Source: Symbiodinium natans (Eukaryota; Sar; Dinophyceae; Suessiales; Symbiodiniaceae). Taken from it: a DNA stretch of 64,000 bases. The notes under the pieces are model-generated. The model saw only the letters and a program-made list of their open reading frames with translations. It made no database searches and was not told where the DNA came from. Of the stretch, positions 1-10,115 are shown piece after piece (positions within the stretch are counted from its first letter, which is position 1; every line of letters starts with the position of its first letter). The position numbers were made by a program, and so were the translations under genes. The stretch covers positions 291,226-355,225 of the forward strand of contig CAJNDS010002206.1 in the NCBI GenBank assembly GCA_905221605.1, in the 5' to 3' direction.

Positions 1-3000
1 AAACCCAAAAGAAACCCTAATCCTGAAACAAAACTAAACCCTAAACCCAGCCCTAAACCCAGAAAAACCCTAAACCCTGAAACCCCCTAAGCCCTAAACC
101 CGTAGAAAACCCTGAACCCACAACCCTCAAAAACCCCCCTGAACTCTAAAACCCTAAAAACCTGGCCCTAAACCCTAAACCCTAAACCCTAAAAACCCCT
201 AAACACTATAAGCCCTACACCCTAAGAACCCCTGAACCCTAAACCCAAAAAACCCAAACCCTAAAAACTCCTCAACTTACTCCCTAACCCCTAAAAAACC
301 CTTAGCCCTAAGCCCTAATAAATACAAACCGTAAAAAACCAAAAACCCTAAACCCTAAACCCTACAAACCCCCAAACATAAGCATGTTTTTTTCAAACTC
401 ATCATGCGAGCACTGAATCTGCAGATCCGGCTTATTCTTTTCGAACCCATCATGCGAGTGTTGCGTTTGCAAGCAAACCCTAATCCCTAAACCCAAAAGA
501 AACCCTAATCCTGAAAAAAACCTAAACCCTAAACCCAGCCCTAAACCCAGAAAAACCCTAAACCCTGAAACCCCCTAAGCCCTAAACCCTTAAAAAACCC
601 TGAACCCAAAACCCTCAAAACCCCCCTGAACTCTAAACCCTAAAAACCTGGCCCTAAACCCTAAACCCTAAACCCTAAAAACCCCTATGCGCTATAAGCC
701 CTACACCCTAAGAACCCCTGAACCCTAAACCCATAAAACCCAAACCCTAAAAACTCCTCAACTTCAAACCCCGGAAACTCCCTAACCCCTAAAAACCCCT
801 AAGCCTTAGACCCTAGTAAATCCAAACCGTACAAAAACCCTAAGCCCTGAACCCTACAAACCCCCAAACATAAGCATGTTTTTTTCAAGCTCATCATGCG
901 AGCATTGCGTCTGCAGATCCGGCTTATTCTTTTTCGAACCCATCATGCGAGTGTTGCGTTTGCAAACAAACCCTAATCCCTGAACCCAAAAGAAACTCTA
1001 ATCCTTAAAAAAGACCTAAACCCTAAACCCAGCCCTAAACCCAGACAAACCCTAAACCCTAAAAACCCCTAAGCCCTAAACCCTTAAAAAACCCTAAACC
1101 CAAAACCCTCAAAACCCCCCTGAACTCTAAACCCTAAAAACCTGGCCCTAAACCCTAAACCCTAAACTCTAAAAACCCCTAAACACTATAAGCCCTACAC
1201 CCTAAGAACCCCTGAACCCTAAACCCAAAAAACCCAAACCCTACAAACTCCTCAACTTCAAACCCCGGAAACTCCCTAACCCCTAAAAACCCCTAAGCCC
1301 TAAACCCTAGTAAATCCAAACCGTAAAAAACCCTAAACCCTAAACCCCACAAACCCCCAAACATAAGCATGTTTTTTTCAAACTCATCACGCGAGCATTG
1401 CGTCTGCAGATCCGGCGAATTCTTTTTCGAACCCATCATGCGAGTGTTGCGTTTGCAAGCAAACCCTAATCCCTAAACCCAAAAAGAACCCTAATCCTTA
1501 AAAAAACCTAAACCCTAAACCCAGCCCTAAACCCAGAAAAACCCTAAACCCTGAAACTCCCTAAGCCCTAAACCCTTAAAAAACCCTGAACCCACAACCC
1601 TCAACAACCCCCCTGAACTCTAAAACCCTACAAACCTGGCCCTAAACCCTAAACCCTAAAAACCCTAAAAACCCCTAAACGCTATAAGCCCTACACCCAA
1701 AGAACCCCTGAGCCCTAAACCCAAAAAAACCCTAAAACTCCTCAACTTCAAACCCCGAAAACTCCCTAACCCCTAAAAACCCCTAAGCCCTAAACCCTAA
1801 TAAATACAAACCGTAAACAACCCTAAACCCTAAACCCTACAAACCCCCCAAACATAAACATGTTTTTCAAACTCATCATGCGAGCATTGCGTGTTCAGAT
1901 CCGGCATATTCGTTTTCGAACCCATCATGCAAGTGTTGCGTTTGCAAACAAACCCTAATCCCTAAACCCAAAAGAAACCCTAATCCTTAAAAAAAAAACT
2001 AAACCCTAAACCCAGCCCTAAACCCAGAAAAACCCTAAACCCTAAAACCCCCTAAGCCCTAAACCCTTAAAAAACACTTAACCCACAACCCTCAAAACCC
2101 CCCTGAACTCTAAACCCTAGAACCTGGCCCTAAACCCTAAACCCTAAACCCTAAAAAGCCCTAAACACTATAAGCCCTACACCCTAAGAACCCCTGAACC
2201 CTAAACCCAAATAAACCCAAACCCTAAAAACTCCTCAACTTCAAACCCCGGAAACTCCCTAACCCCTAAAAACCCCTAAGCCCTAAACCCTAGTAAATCC
2301 AAACCGTAAAAAACCCTAAGCCCTAAACCCTACAAACCCCCAAACATAAACATGTTATTTTCAAACTCATCATGCGAGCATTGCGTCTGCAGATCCGGCG
2401 TATTCTTTTTCGAACCCATCATGCGAGTGTTGCGTTTGCAAGCAAACCCTAATCCCTAAACCCAAAAGAAACCCTAATCCTGATGAGACTTTTTTAAAAA
2501 AAAAACTTAAGCCCTAAACCCAGCCCTAAACCCAGAAAAACCCTAAACCCTGAAACCCCCTAAGCCCTAAACCCTTAGAAAACCCTGAACCCACAACCCT
2601 GAAAACCCCCCTGAACTCTAAAACCATAAAAACCTGGCCCTAAACCCTAAACCCTAAACCCTAAAAACCCCTAAACACTATAAGCCCTACACCCTAAGAA
2701 CCCCTGAACCCTAAACCCAAAAAAACCCAAACCCTAAAAACTCCTCAACTTACTCCCTAACCCCTAAAAACCCCTAAGCCCTAAGCCCTAATAAATACAA
2801 ACCGTAAAAAACCAAAAACCCTAAACCCTACACCCTACAAACCCCCAAACATAAGCATGTTTTTCAAACTCATCATGCGAGCATTGAATCTGCAGATCCG
2901 GCTTATACTTTTCGAACCCATCATGCGAGTGTTGCGTTTGCAAGCAAACCCTAATCCCTAAACCCAAAAGAAACCCTAATCCTTAAAAAACCTAAACCCT

Positions 3001-3769
3001 AAACCCAGCCCTAAACCCAGAAAAACCCTAAAACCTGAAACCCCCTAAGCCCTAAACCCTTGAAAAACCCTGAACCCAAAACCCTCAAAACCCCCCTGAA
3101 CTCTAAACCCTAAAAACCTGGCCCTAAACCCTAAACCCTAAACCCTAAACCCTAAACCCTAAAAACCCCTATGCGCTATAAGCCCTACACCCTAAGAACC
3201 CCTGAACCCTAAACCCATAAAACCCAAACCCTAAAAACTCCTCAACTTCAAACCCCGGAAACTCCCTAACCCCTAAAAACCCCTAAGCCCTAAACCCTAG
3301 TAAATCCAAACCGTAAAAAACCCTAAGCCCTAAACCCTACAAACCCCCAAACATAAGCATGTTTTTTTCAAACTCATCATGCGAGCATTGCGTCTGCAGA
3401 TCCGGCTTATTCTTTTTCGAACCCATCATGCGAGTGTTGCGTTTGCAAACAAACCCTAATCCCTGAACCCAAAAGAAACTCGAATCCTTAAAAAAGACCT
3501 AAACCCTAAACCCAGCCCTAAACCCAGAAAAACCCTAAACCCTAAAAACCCCTAAGCCCTAAACCCTTAAAAAACCCTGAACCCAAAACCCTCAAAACCC
3601 CCCTGAACTCTAAACCCTAAAAACCTGGCCCAAACCCTAAACCCTAAACTCTAAAAACCCCTAAACACTATAAGCCCTACACCCTAAGAACCCCTGAACC
3701 CTAAACCCAAAAAACCCAAACCCTAAAACCTCCTCAACTTCAAACCCCGGAAACTCCCTAACCCCTAAA
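1..3769. repeat. Telomere-like satellite array, left block
   Basis: Degenerate CCCTAAA-type repeats (complement of TTTAGGG) are organised into monomers of about 490 bp. Each monomer contains one roughly 100-bp unique spacer with two CATCATGCGAG words and usually CTGCAGATCCGG. Seven spacers are visible, near 385, 870, 1370, 1860, 2350, 2860 and 3360. The units near 270 and 2744 share a rare variant (CTCAACTTACTCCC, with the deletion of the usual CAAACCCCGG), giving a higher-order period of about 2,473 bp, or five monomers. No gene is visible. The repeat is too degenerate to be a working chromosome end; it is more likely subtelomeric or interstitial satellite. Confidence 0.92.
3765..3769. repeat. 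Target site duplication, left copy (CTAAA)
   Basis: CTAAA abuts the left inverted repeat and recurs at 24995-24999. Joining the flanks with one copy gives CCCTAACCCCTAAAAACCCC, the normal satellite sequence seen for example near 1273. This is direct evidence of clean insertion. Confidence 0.85.
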
Positions 3770-4010
3770 AGTTAGGGCAGGGCATCCCCCTTTTCCCATG
3801 CTTCGCCCCAACGCCTCACACGAAAAATCCCTGTACCCCACCCTACACTTCACAACTTTACCACCGAAAAACCCCGAATTTGACATCCCCACCTCAAACG
3901 TTTTAACCAACAATAAACCGAAAAATCCCAAGATCTGAATCCCAAATCAACTTTCAAAACCACCCCCTAACTCCTAAACCCGAAATTCACGATTTTTGAA
4001 TTGAAAATTC
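3770..4010 (+). repeat. Terminal inverted repeat, left
   Basis: Begins AGTTAGGGCAGGGCATCCCC and pairs, over 241 bp without net gap, with the reverse complement of 24754-24994. By eye there are only about five mismatches (for example CTTCG/CTACG, and two near the inner end). The near identity of the arms argues for recent activity or for correction between the two ends. Confidence 0.93.
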
Positions 4011-4042
4011 TGCTCAATGTTCTTTGTCGTTGAATAGAATTT

Positions 4043-4282
4043 TCATTGGTAATATTTGTAATTAACCTCATACAGTTTGATTATTTCCTTCTGTAATGAA
4101 ATCTGTGTGTCTAAATATTTCATTTCTTTATCAAAATGTTCCTGCTCTTCCTTTTCTATTACGCATTTTTGCTTTATTTCTTCAATTTTGCTTTCCCTGC
4201 TTTCTTTGATGATTTCTAATTTTTCTAATTCGTGCTTTGCTACTCTGTATTGTATCTCAAACAGTTCGTCATAAACGGTCAT
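4043..4282 (-). CDS. Small coiled-coil protein, unknown function
   Basis: 79 aa, the outermost gene of the left arm, about 30 bp inside the inverted repeat. Nearly the whole chain is charged and helical (ELEKLEIIKESRESKIEEIK, then KEEQEHFDKEMKYLDTQ) with a heptad-like spacing of L/I, so a coiled coil is likely. There is no signal peptide, membrane segment or Cys motif. The start follows a TATA-rich stretch (4283-4300) as in most genes of this element. It probably runs with the next gene toward the left end. No family recognised. Confidence 0.6.
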   Translation of the reverse strand: MTVYDELFEIQYRVAKHELEKLEIIKESRESKIEEIKQKCVIEKEEQEHFDKEMKYLDTQISLQKEIIKLYEVNYKYYQ

Positions 4283-4324
4283 ATATTATAAACTATATAT
4301 TTTTCAAAACTTTTAAAACTTTTT

Positions 4325-4579
4325 TTACACATAGACGTCGCCCTCCTTCTTGATTTCGTAGTATTCCATCGTCGTTGGTTTTGGGTTTGTAATATCTCCG
4401 TTGTTTAGTTTTGTCAAATAAGCTTTTCTTTTGTTTTGATATGTTGTGTCTTTTGATTTTGTTGTTGTGGTGCTTGGAACTGGTGTAAATAGTTTGTTGT
4501 GTATCTCTTCTATTTTCTTATCCATATTTTCTAATGTGTTGTTGACGTCGTTAAGTGTGTCCTCGAAAGCTTCGGCCAT
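4325..4579 (-). CDS. Small hypothetical protein with N-terminal helix
   Basis: 84 aa. The first 30 residues (EDTLNDVNNTLENMDKKIEE) are amphipathic and probably form a coiled coil. A Thr/Ser/Pro-rich linker (PVPSTTTTKSKDTT) follows, then a basic tail. It lies 36 bp from the stop of the polymerase-helicase gene and is transcribed in the same direction, with a TATA-like AT-rich gap between. No homologous family recognised; a structural or accessory replication role is only a guess. Confidence 0.55.
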   Translation of the reverse strand: MAEAFEDTLNDVNNTLENMDKKIEEIHNKLFTPVPSTTTTKSKDTTYQNKRKAYLTKLNNGDITNPKPTTMEYYEIKKEGDVYV

Positions 4580-4615
4580 ATAAAATACTAAATATTATTT
4601 TTAAAACTTTTATTC

Positions 4616-7600
4616 TTAAAATTGTTCTTTATCCCTTGCCGCGCAGTTGCACTTCTTACAGTATGCTATGCAGTTGCTTATGGTATGTGTTTGCTCATTA
4701 TCTTTTCGTTGTGCTGTTAGATTCGTTGTTATGTTTCCGCTTTTTAACTTAACATAAAATTCTACACTGCATTTTTCGCAGAAACCGTTTAACCTATCCA
4801 AAAGCCACTGGGCAGTTATGTAGTTCTTATGGTCTATCTTTCTTTTGCCTGCCCTGTCCTGTTCTTTGTAGTTCTGCACCTTGCGCTCTAAATATTTAAA
4901 GATACACTGCTTATTGAATACAGTATCTTTATTATCATCATACCTGTAAAACCTGACCTGATTTAAATCGGTGGCTCTCGTGATTGCCGTCCAGAGCCAC
5001 TCCTTAGAAACATTAAAATGATGATAATCAAAGATGGTTATACCAGTGTTTATGCTCGAACCCTGCACACTATGACAGGTATAACAATAACTAAATATAA
5101 AGTGCTTCCTTAAAACATCAATGGGTATGGTTTGTATATTTCCTTCGTGCTCCTCTTTTAGTTTCACCTTATCGCCGTTAATCTCAGAAATAATGTATCG
5201 GAAATTAACTTGACATTTATATGCGGTTGTTTTTAAATACTCCCTGCATATAACCACCTCACCTATGTCATATTCATTTTTGCGGTTCTGGCGCCTCCTT
5301 ATTTCGTTGCTTACCTCCTTGCAGGTATCGTTTAAGTATGCTATGTTGTTATTGTTTGTTTGTATGTCGTCGGTGTATTCGAAGTATTTTTCTATCAACT
5401 GTTTCGTTTTCACTTTGTTTATAAATATGTCGTCGTATATGTTTGCTAGTTTATCTTTGTCCTCCTGAGTTTTTAACCGCTTACACTCCCGTAAATAAAT
5501 ATGATATTTAAATATTTTGTTTATGCAGTGGTTGGCATATACTTCGTGGTCGTGTAGGTTAGTTATTTCCGAAACGGGTTTTAATTGCTTACCGTCGCCG
5601 GTTGCCACCACTATTAAATCCTTATGCGCTTCCACGAACTCCCTAATTTTATTCAAGGCCCTTAGGCCATTAAAATAAATCTCGTCGAACACTATACAGT
5701 CATAATTCGAGTAGTCAAACTTTTCTAGTTTTTCGTCGCCGACGGCTATGGAAAAGAATTTATTAATTGTCGTGGCGTCCTTTCCATATTTTTGAACCAG
5801 TTTATTAGTGGGGCACACGAACAGCACTTTTAAACCTAAGTCCCTGATTTTTTCACATATAAAGCTTTTACCAGAACCGGCATATTTCGCCCTAATCATC
5901 ACGTGCTTTACTGAAAATATCTTCTCTATGATCTTCGTTGTGTCGTATTCGTCCTGTATGTCTATCTTTTTGTTTATATACATTGGTATTTTAGTTGCTT
6001 CGTTTTCTTTTATGTGGTAGTCCTCCTTGGGCATTATTATATCCTCGTTGCTTTTATTAACCCTCCACTGACCTATGCACTTTGTAGATGCCCCCGCTTT
6101 AATTCCCAGTGCTTCTTTCGCTTTGGGTAGGTCTTCGGTGTTTATAACAAATGCATCGGTCTTGACACTATACGGTTTAACACCGCATTGAAGTAATCTG
6201 TTATAACACTGATACATATTAAAGTTATGTTGTTGCAATAGCAGTTCCTTTATATAAACAAACCCATTTACCAACTTCGTTTTATCGGATATATTCACTA
6301 TGTAGTATGAATCTCCTTCCGATATTTCATTCCATTCAGTGCATTCGTCATCGTCCATTTCATAAAAATTCACTTCTTCTTCGGTCAGTTTGTGTATTTT
6401 GCCCCCGTGTTTTTGTTGAAAATCCGACGCCTCCTTTAAGTTTTTAAACAGTATGCTTTTTTGGTTGGTGCTGTTGGTTCTTTCTAAAAGTCCGAAATTC
6501 ACCACTGCGACCTGTTTTTTAATTGCCATATCCTCCTCGTCGTTTTCACTTATTTTTTTGTCCCATAATTCCCCGACTATGTTTTTATAATTCACAGAGT
6601 GCTTGAACGAAGGCTGTTTATAACTTATGATCTTAATTTCTGATGTGTCCAACTGTTTTAGATACAAACCGTATAAAAGACCAAACTTTTTGTTTAACAT
6701 TACTTTGTTTTTCTCGCCCGTGTTCTTAACATAATACAGTGTATAATCGTGCATTTTGTTAAAATCCATTTGTTCGGTATATGGTTGCCACACATCGAAC
6801 TGATTAAAGCCGAATGTCTCCACAATATCTATAAACGATTTAGTAAATGCTTTGGACATATCCAGTTCCACTTTCGGCATCGTATCCGAAAACTTATGTG
6901 ATACAAACATACCCACAGGCACTATGGTTTTAGCCTCTTCGTATAAATCTATGTCGGCTTGGTTATAAAACGATTTATGAAGTGGATTAAACAAAGACTT
7001 ATTAAAATCAAACATCGCCTTATTCATATTGTTATAGGTTTCTTCGTTGTCTATTCTCATACATCCGTCCGACGAGGTTTTTATTAAATTCTGGGTTTTG
7101 ACTATGAAGGTGGTTTTCTTTAATTTCATTCGTATCTCTGACACTATACCCGCTTGAAACCGAATTTTAGGTTCATATCCACCGCCCAGTATTTGAAATA
7201 ATATTTTGGTTAGGTTGTTGTCCTCGGGCACTAAGTATTTCGTTATAGGTTCTTTATCCTTACTGACCAGTTTTAATATTTCGTAAGCGTCCCTAATCAT
7301 TATAAATTGTGGCGGTTCTTCCTTTTCGTTTATGTGATAATCGGTTGTTGCTTTGACTACGGGTTTTTTGCCTACATTGTTCAGTTTCTGTTGTATGCTT
7401 TTTAGATCGTTGTTCATTGTGTATATGTGGCTGTTTTTCACAAAGGCATAAAAACATTTGAGTTTTTTGTTTGCCTCTTCGGGTTCGTGCTTGTATATAA
7501 GATTTTCACAGCAGTCGAAAATTCGGGCAGGAATCCTGTAATGTTTAAAGACTTTATCCATTTCATTAATGGTTGCCCCGTTGCTGTAAAAATCGTTCCT

Positions 7601-8485
7601 ACCTATGATTTCTATAATCCTTTCCCTTGTTAGTCTGTCCCTTCTTTTATCGTTCATAAGGCTGTCTTTATAAAAATCGCTTAGGGCATTAACCCAGCAT
7701 TGATTATCGACGTGTTCGTTGTTGCTTATGGCTTCCCTTAGGTTGTATAAGTTATGATTAACAGGGGTGCTGACATAGCGATGGTATATAGATATGTGGC
7801 TAATGTCGGTTAAACTCTCGTCCATAATGTTAAACTTCTCGCCTTTCTTATTGACTACCTCCACCTGTTGTATTTTAATTGCGTCGAATAGGTTGTCATA
7901 GTATTTCGTTAAGTCATCCACCATTTCCTTAAAGTCCTTGTCCTTGTTAAGCAGTTCTATTACCTTTTCAAATTCTTCATTGGCGTTTTCCTTTCTTTTG
8001 CTTATGAAGTCCTCTTTGGTTTCAAATCTGAAAATAAGATTTTTAACCAGTCCCTTATCAAAGTTTTTTGCTTTGACAGTTGCCTGTCTTATGTCAAAGT
8101 TTTCTATGTAAAATGCCGTTTCGAATTTTTTAAAAGCGGGTTTCACTTTTTCGTTTCGTGGCTTCCTTGTGGTGTAGAGTTGGAAGTTTATTAAGTATGT
8201 GCTTTGGCTTTTGGTTTCCGCCAGTCTTTCGTTTAATGGTTTTGCCTTCTTAGTTTTGGGTATGGTGTCCTTGTATTGCTTGAATGCTTTTTCATAGGTT
8301 TTTTTGTTCTTAGAGGTTAAACCTTTTATTAAATTCTCGGCGGTTGCTATGTTTCCGATTTTACGCTCCTGATATAACTTGATGATTTCGTTAATTCTTT
8401 TTTGTGTGGTTTTGTTTGCTCCTTCTGCCACCTTGTCCTTCAACTGGTTGAGTTGGATGAGATTACTCCTGATAAACTTGCTCAT
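4616..8485 (-). CDS. Divergent family-B-like DNA polymerase fused to SF1 helicase
   Basis: 1,289 aa, the largest protein of the virus and its likely replication enzyme. Residues 540-549 (ELDMSKAFT) resemble PolB motif A, 656-668 (K...VNFGLLE) motif B, and 773-781 (SVKTDAFVI) a reduced motif C in which the usual DTD is KTD. A superfamily-1 helicase of Pif1/RecD style follows: Walker A AGSGKS at 869-874, Walker B VFDE at 932-935, motif III ATGDGKQL at 961-968, CHSVQGSS at 1137-1144 and WTAITRAT at 1165-1172. The C-terminus (1236-1281) has CxxC...CxxxCxxCxC, an HNH/zinc-finger-like treble clef. Residues 260-360 (NQCWVNALSD ... NSHIYTMNND) carry a Cys/His pair like a papain-fold region, or may replace the exonuclease; unresolved. 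The helicase call is strong, the polymerase call moderate. Confidence 0.8.
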   Translation of the reverse strand: MSKFIRSNLIQLNQLKDKVAEGANKTTQKRINEIIKLYQERKIGNIATAENLIKGLTSKNKKTYEKAFKQYKDTIPKTKKAKPLNERLAETKSQSTYLINFQLYTTRKPRNEKVKPAFKKFETAFYIENFDIRQATVKAKNFDKGLVKNLIFRFETKEDFISKRKENANEEFEKVIELLNKDKDFKEMVDDLTKYYDNLFDAIKIQQVEVVNKKGEKFNIMDESLTDISHISIYHRYVSTPVNHNLYNLREAISNNEHVDNQCWVNALSDFYKDSLMNDKRRDRLTRERIIEIIGRNDFYSNGATINEMDKVFKHYRIPARIFDCCENLIYKHEPEEANKKLKCFYAFVKNSHIYTMNNDLKSIQQKLNNVGKKPVVKATTDYHINEKEEPPQFIMIRDAYEILKLVSKDKEPITKYLVPEDNNLTKILFQILGGGYEPKIRFQAGIVSEIRMKLKKTTFIVKTQNLIKTSSDGCMRIDNEETYNNMNKAMFDFNKSLFNPLHKSFYNQADIDLYEEAKTIVPVGMFVSHKFSDTMPKVELDMSKAFTKSFIDIVETFGFNQFDVWQPYTEQMDFNKMHDYTLYYVKNTGEKNKVMLNKKFGLLYGLYLKQLDTSEIKIISYKQPSFKHSVNYKNIVGELWDKKISENDEEDMAIKKQVAVVNFGLLERTNSTNQKSILFKNLKEASDFQQKHGGKIHKLTEEEVNFYEMDDDECTEWNEISEGDSYYIVNISDKTKLVNGFVYIKELLLQQHNFNMYQCYNRLLQCGVKPYSVKTDAFVINTEDLPKAKEALGIKAGASTKCIGQWRVNKSNEDIIMPKEDYHIKENEATKIPMYINKKIDIQDEYDTTKIIEKIFSVKHVMIRAKYAGSGKSFICEKIRDLGLKVLFVCPTNKLVQKYGKDATTINKFFSIAVGDEKLEKFDYSNYDCIVFDEIYFNGLRALNKIREFVEAHKDLIVVATGDGKQLKPVSEITNLHDHEVYANHCINKIFKYHIYLRECKRLKTQEDKDKLANIYDDIFINKVKTKQLIEKYFEYTDDIQTNNNNIAYLNDTCKEVSNEIRRRQNRKNEYDIGEVVICREYLKTTAYKCQVNFRYIISEINGDKVKLKEEHEGNIQTIPIDVLRKHFIFSYCYTCHSVQGSSINTGITIFDYHHFNVSKEWLWTAITRATDLNQVRFYRYDDNKDTVFNKQCIFKYLERKVQNYKEQDRAGKRKIDHKNYITAQWLLDRLNGFCEKCSVEFYVKLKSGNITTNLTAQRKDNEQTHTISNCIAYCKKCNCAARDKEQF

Positions 8486-8520
8486 ACTATACCTTAGATA
8501 TATAATTATATTAAATGTTT

Positions 8521-8546
8521 TTTCTTTAAGTAGTTTTCCAAAGAAA
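8521..8546 (-). promoter_or_regulatory. Promoter palindrome upstream of polymerase-helicase
   Basis: TTTCTTT ... CCAAAGAAA with an AAGTAGTTTT centre, 36 nt before the start codon. The same 26-27-nt element recurs at 10044, 10668 and 11322, always just upstream of a minus-strand gene. It is followed by a TATATAATTATA-like stretch nearer the ATG. Confidence 0.55.
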
Positions 8547-8562
8547 ATTTTTTAATATTTTT

Positions 8563-8695
8563 TCAAACCTTTAACAATTCGAAGCGCATATATGGGCGAC
8601 TGTTTCCCTTTACATAAAATAAACTGTTGTTATTCTTTTGTTCTATTTTTTCTACTTCGTAAGTGTCTTTGCTCCATAAACTGACCCTTTCTTTT
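8563..8695 (-). other. Integrase C-terminal domain in the -1 frame
   Basis: After the A-rich tract at 8685-8700 the -1 frame stays open to a TGA at 8563-8565. It encodes VSLWSKDTYEVEKI, then SLFYVKG and YMRFELLKV, which is the typical SH3/chromo-like end of Polinton integrases (WS...Y.V..I ... Y.. EL..V). The main frame instead stops about 30 codons early. This is either a one-base frameshift mutation or a programmed -1 frameshift at AAAAAGAAAGGG. Confidence 0.65.
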
Positions 8696-9482
8696 TCACC
8701 AGGCTGTCTTTTCCTGTAAATTTAACTTTACTGCCTGTTGATATATTAGGGTATTTCCTTGTTCTGGTTGCTTGTTGGGTCATATTCTGTGTTGCTTTCA
8801 GTTCGTTTTTCTCCTTCATTGCCTCTTTCGGTGTCATTTTAATGGCCGAATGTTCCATTTTATTATTATAGGTAAGCAAAATTTCAAAGATATAGTCATT
8901 CCATTGAATATTTCTTTTTCCTTTTCTTTCGTCGGCTTCTACTCGTTTGTAAAGCATATCCTTAAATGTTCTAATTGCTCTTTCGCTGTGGTTTGCGTGT
9001 GCTCTTGTCCTGTGGTGTTGTATGCCCTGCTCCTTTAAATAATCCTGTATTGATGTTGTGTTTAATGCACCTTCGTCGTCTGTAAATAATATTTTGGGTT
9101 TGCCTCCCATCTTGTTCATTGTCTCTATCATGCCTGATGCTATGTTTGCTTCGTCTTTACTTTTAATCGGTGCGACCTGCATAAACCGACTAAAAACATC
9201 AATCATAATCACACCCACTCTAAATTTTTGATTCTCCAAATCGTTTATAAAAAACAAATCCATTTGAAATTCATAAAAAGGTTTAGGGGCAATGAATGTA
9301 TTTTTACCTCTAATCTGTTTCTTTTGTTCCACATTTTCTTTAAAAAAATTATCAATGTCGGCCATTGTTATAGATTTATCTTTTTCTCTTGCATCTTTTA
9401 AGGTTTGTTTTTTGCTTCCAAAACCTGACCTATCAAAATACACTGCATTTATTATATCATTCTTTTTATTGTTTTCGCTCAT
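8652..9482 (-). CDS. Retroviral-type (rve/DDE) integrase, Polinton family
   Basis: 276 aa in the main frame. It catalyses insertion of the viral DNA ends into host DNA. The RNase-H-like core is clear: Asp75 in FQMDLFF, Asp135/136 in LFTDDEGAL, Glu167 in NHSERAIRTFKDML. Upstream, TMADIDNFFKENV (39-51) matches the helix that precedes the core in PLV integrases; no HHCC zinc finger is present. Polinton integrases usually end in a small beta-rich domain; here that domain is in the -1 frame (8563-8695), so the translated C-terminus (SVYGAKTLTK) is probably not the functional one. Its 5' end is partly duplicated at 10735-10800. The start is followed upstream by a hairpin AATAAAAAGAATGAG. Confidence 0.88.
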   Translation of the reverse strand: MSENNKKNDIINAVYFDRSGFGSKKQTLKDAREKDKSITMADIDNFFKENVEQKKQIRGKNTFIAPKPFYEFQMDLFFINDLENQKFRVGVIMIDVFSRFMQVAPIKSKDEANIASGMIETMNKMGGKPKILFTDDEGALNTTSIQDYLKEQGIQHHRTRAHANHSERAIRTFKDMLYKRVEADERKGKRNIQWNDYIFEILLTYNNKMEHSAIKMTPKEAMKEKNELKATQNMTQQATRTRKYPNISTGSKVKFTGKDSLVKKKGSVYGAKTLTK

Positions 9483-9500
9483 AATAAAAAGAATGAGATT

Positions 9501-10031
9501 TTAATCACAAAGTATTTTATGTAATATTTTTGTTATAACTTTGTAGTCTTCTTCTTTTAGTTTCTGTTTAAACAGGTCGCTGAAAAACTTAACAGCGAAA
9601 TCTTCAAAATCTATATTAGGCGGTGCTGTTCTATTATGCCTTTCGATATTTTGTCTTAACCAGTCTTTATAATCTATATATCGAACTTGCCTTTTAAAAT
9701 CTTTGATGTTGCGATAGTTTAGATGAAAAAGGTAATTATAACGAAGACTTTTCAGGTAATATAGTGTGTATCTGTTTATGTATTTTTTGAGTTTTGGGTC
9801 TTGTACCGCTTTTTTTGCGACTTCCACTGAATGAGGAAACCACATATAGTATGAAAGTGATAATTTTCTAATGATACTTTTAAAAAGTGCTATGTCAGTT
9901 TTATTATCACACTCCATACACCTAATATATTGATTTATATCATTGTTTAATTCTGTGGGGAGATGGGTTTTACATAAAAGGGCGGTTGTTGTTTTTAAGT
10001 CCTGACACTGCTCACACACCATATCTAACAT
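9501..10031 (-). CDS. Cys-rich tandem paralogue 1, unknown function
   Basis: 176 aa, first of three adjacent related genes. The N-terminus has a zinc-ribbon-like pattern: MVCEQCQDLKTTTALLC, then LPTELNNDI, then YIRCMECD. The C-terminus is helical (FAVKFFSDLFKQKL ... ITKILHKIL), shared with the other two copies. The start can be 10031 (MLDM) or 10022 (MVCEQC); paralogue 3 begins at the second position, so 10022 may be the true start. It ends 19 bp from the integrase start and uses the shared promoter palindrome at 10044-10070. LPTEL is weakly F-box-like, which is not enough for a call. Confidence 0.7.
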   Translation of the reverse strand: MLDMVCEQCQDLKTTTALLCKTHLPTELNNDINQYIRCMECDNKTDIALFKSIIRKLSLSYYMWFPHSVEVAKKAVQDPKLKKYINRYTLYYLKSLRYNYLFHLNYRNIKDFKRQVRYIDYKDWLRQNIERHNRTAPPNIDFEDFAVKFFSDLFKQKLKEEDYKVITKILHKILCD

Positions 10032-10043
10032 ATATAAAAAACA

Positions 10044-10070
10044 TTTCTTTAAATACTTTTTCCAAAGAAA
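10044..10070 (-). promoter_or_regulatory. Promoter palindrome upstream of paralogue 1
   Basis: TTTCTTTAAATACTTTTTCC followed by AAAGAAA: 7-bp arms around an AT-rich centre, 13-22 nt before the possible start codons, with ATATATA between. Identical to the element at 10668-10694. Confidence 0.6.
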
Positions 10071-10115
10071 TTATTTAAAGATTTTTCATAAAAAATATTT
10101 TCAACAACACATTTT

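Noticed and set aside
1-3769. A true chromosome end
   Set aside because: The repeats are too degenerate, hold unique spacers and continue on the other side of a 21-kb insertion.
8652-9482. Integrase of an LTR retrotransposon
   Set aside because: No Gag, protease or reverse transcriptase nearby, while capsid, packaging and inverted-repeat features define a Polinton-like virus.
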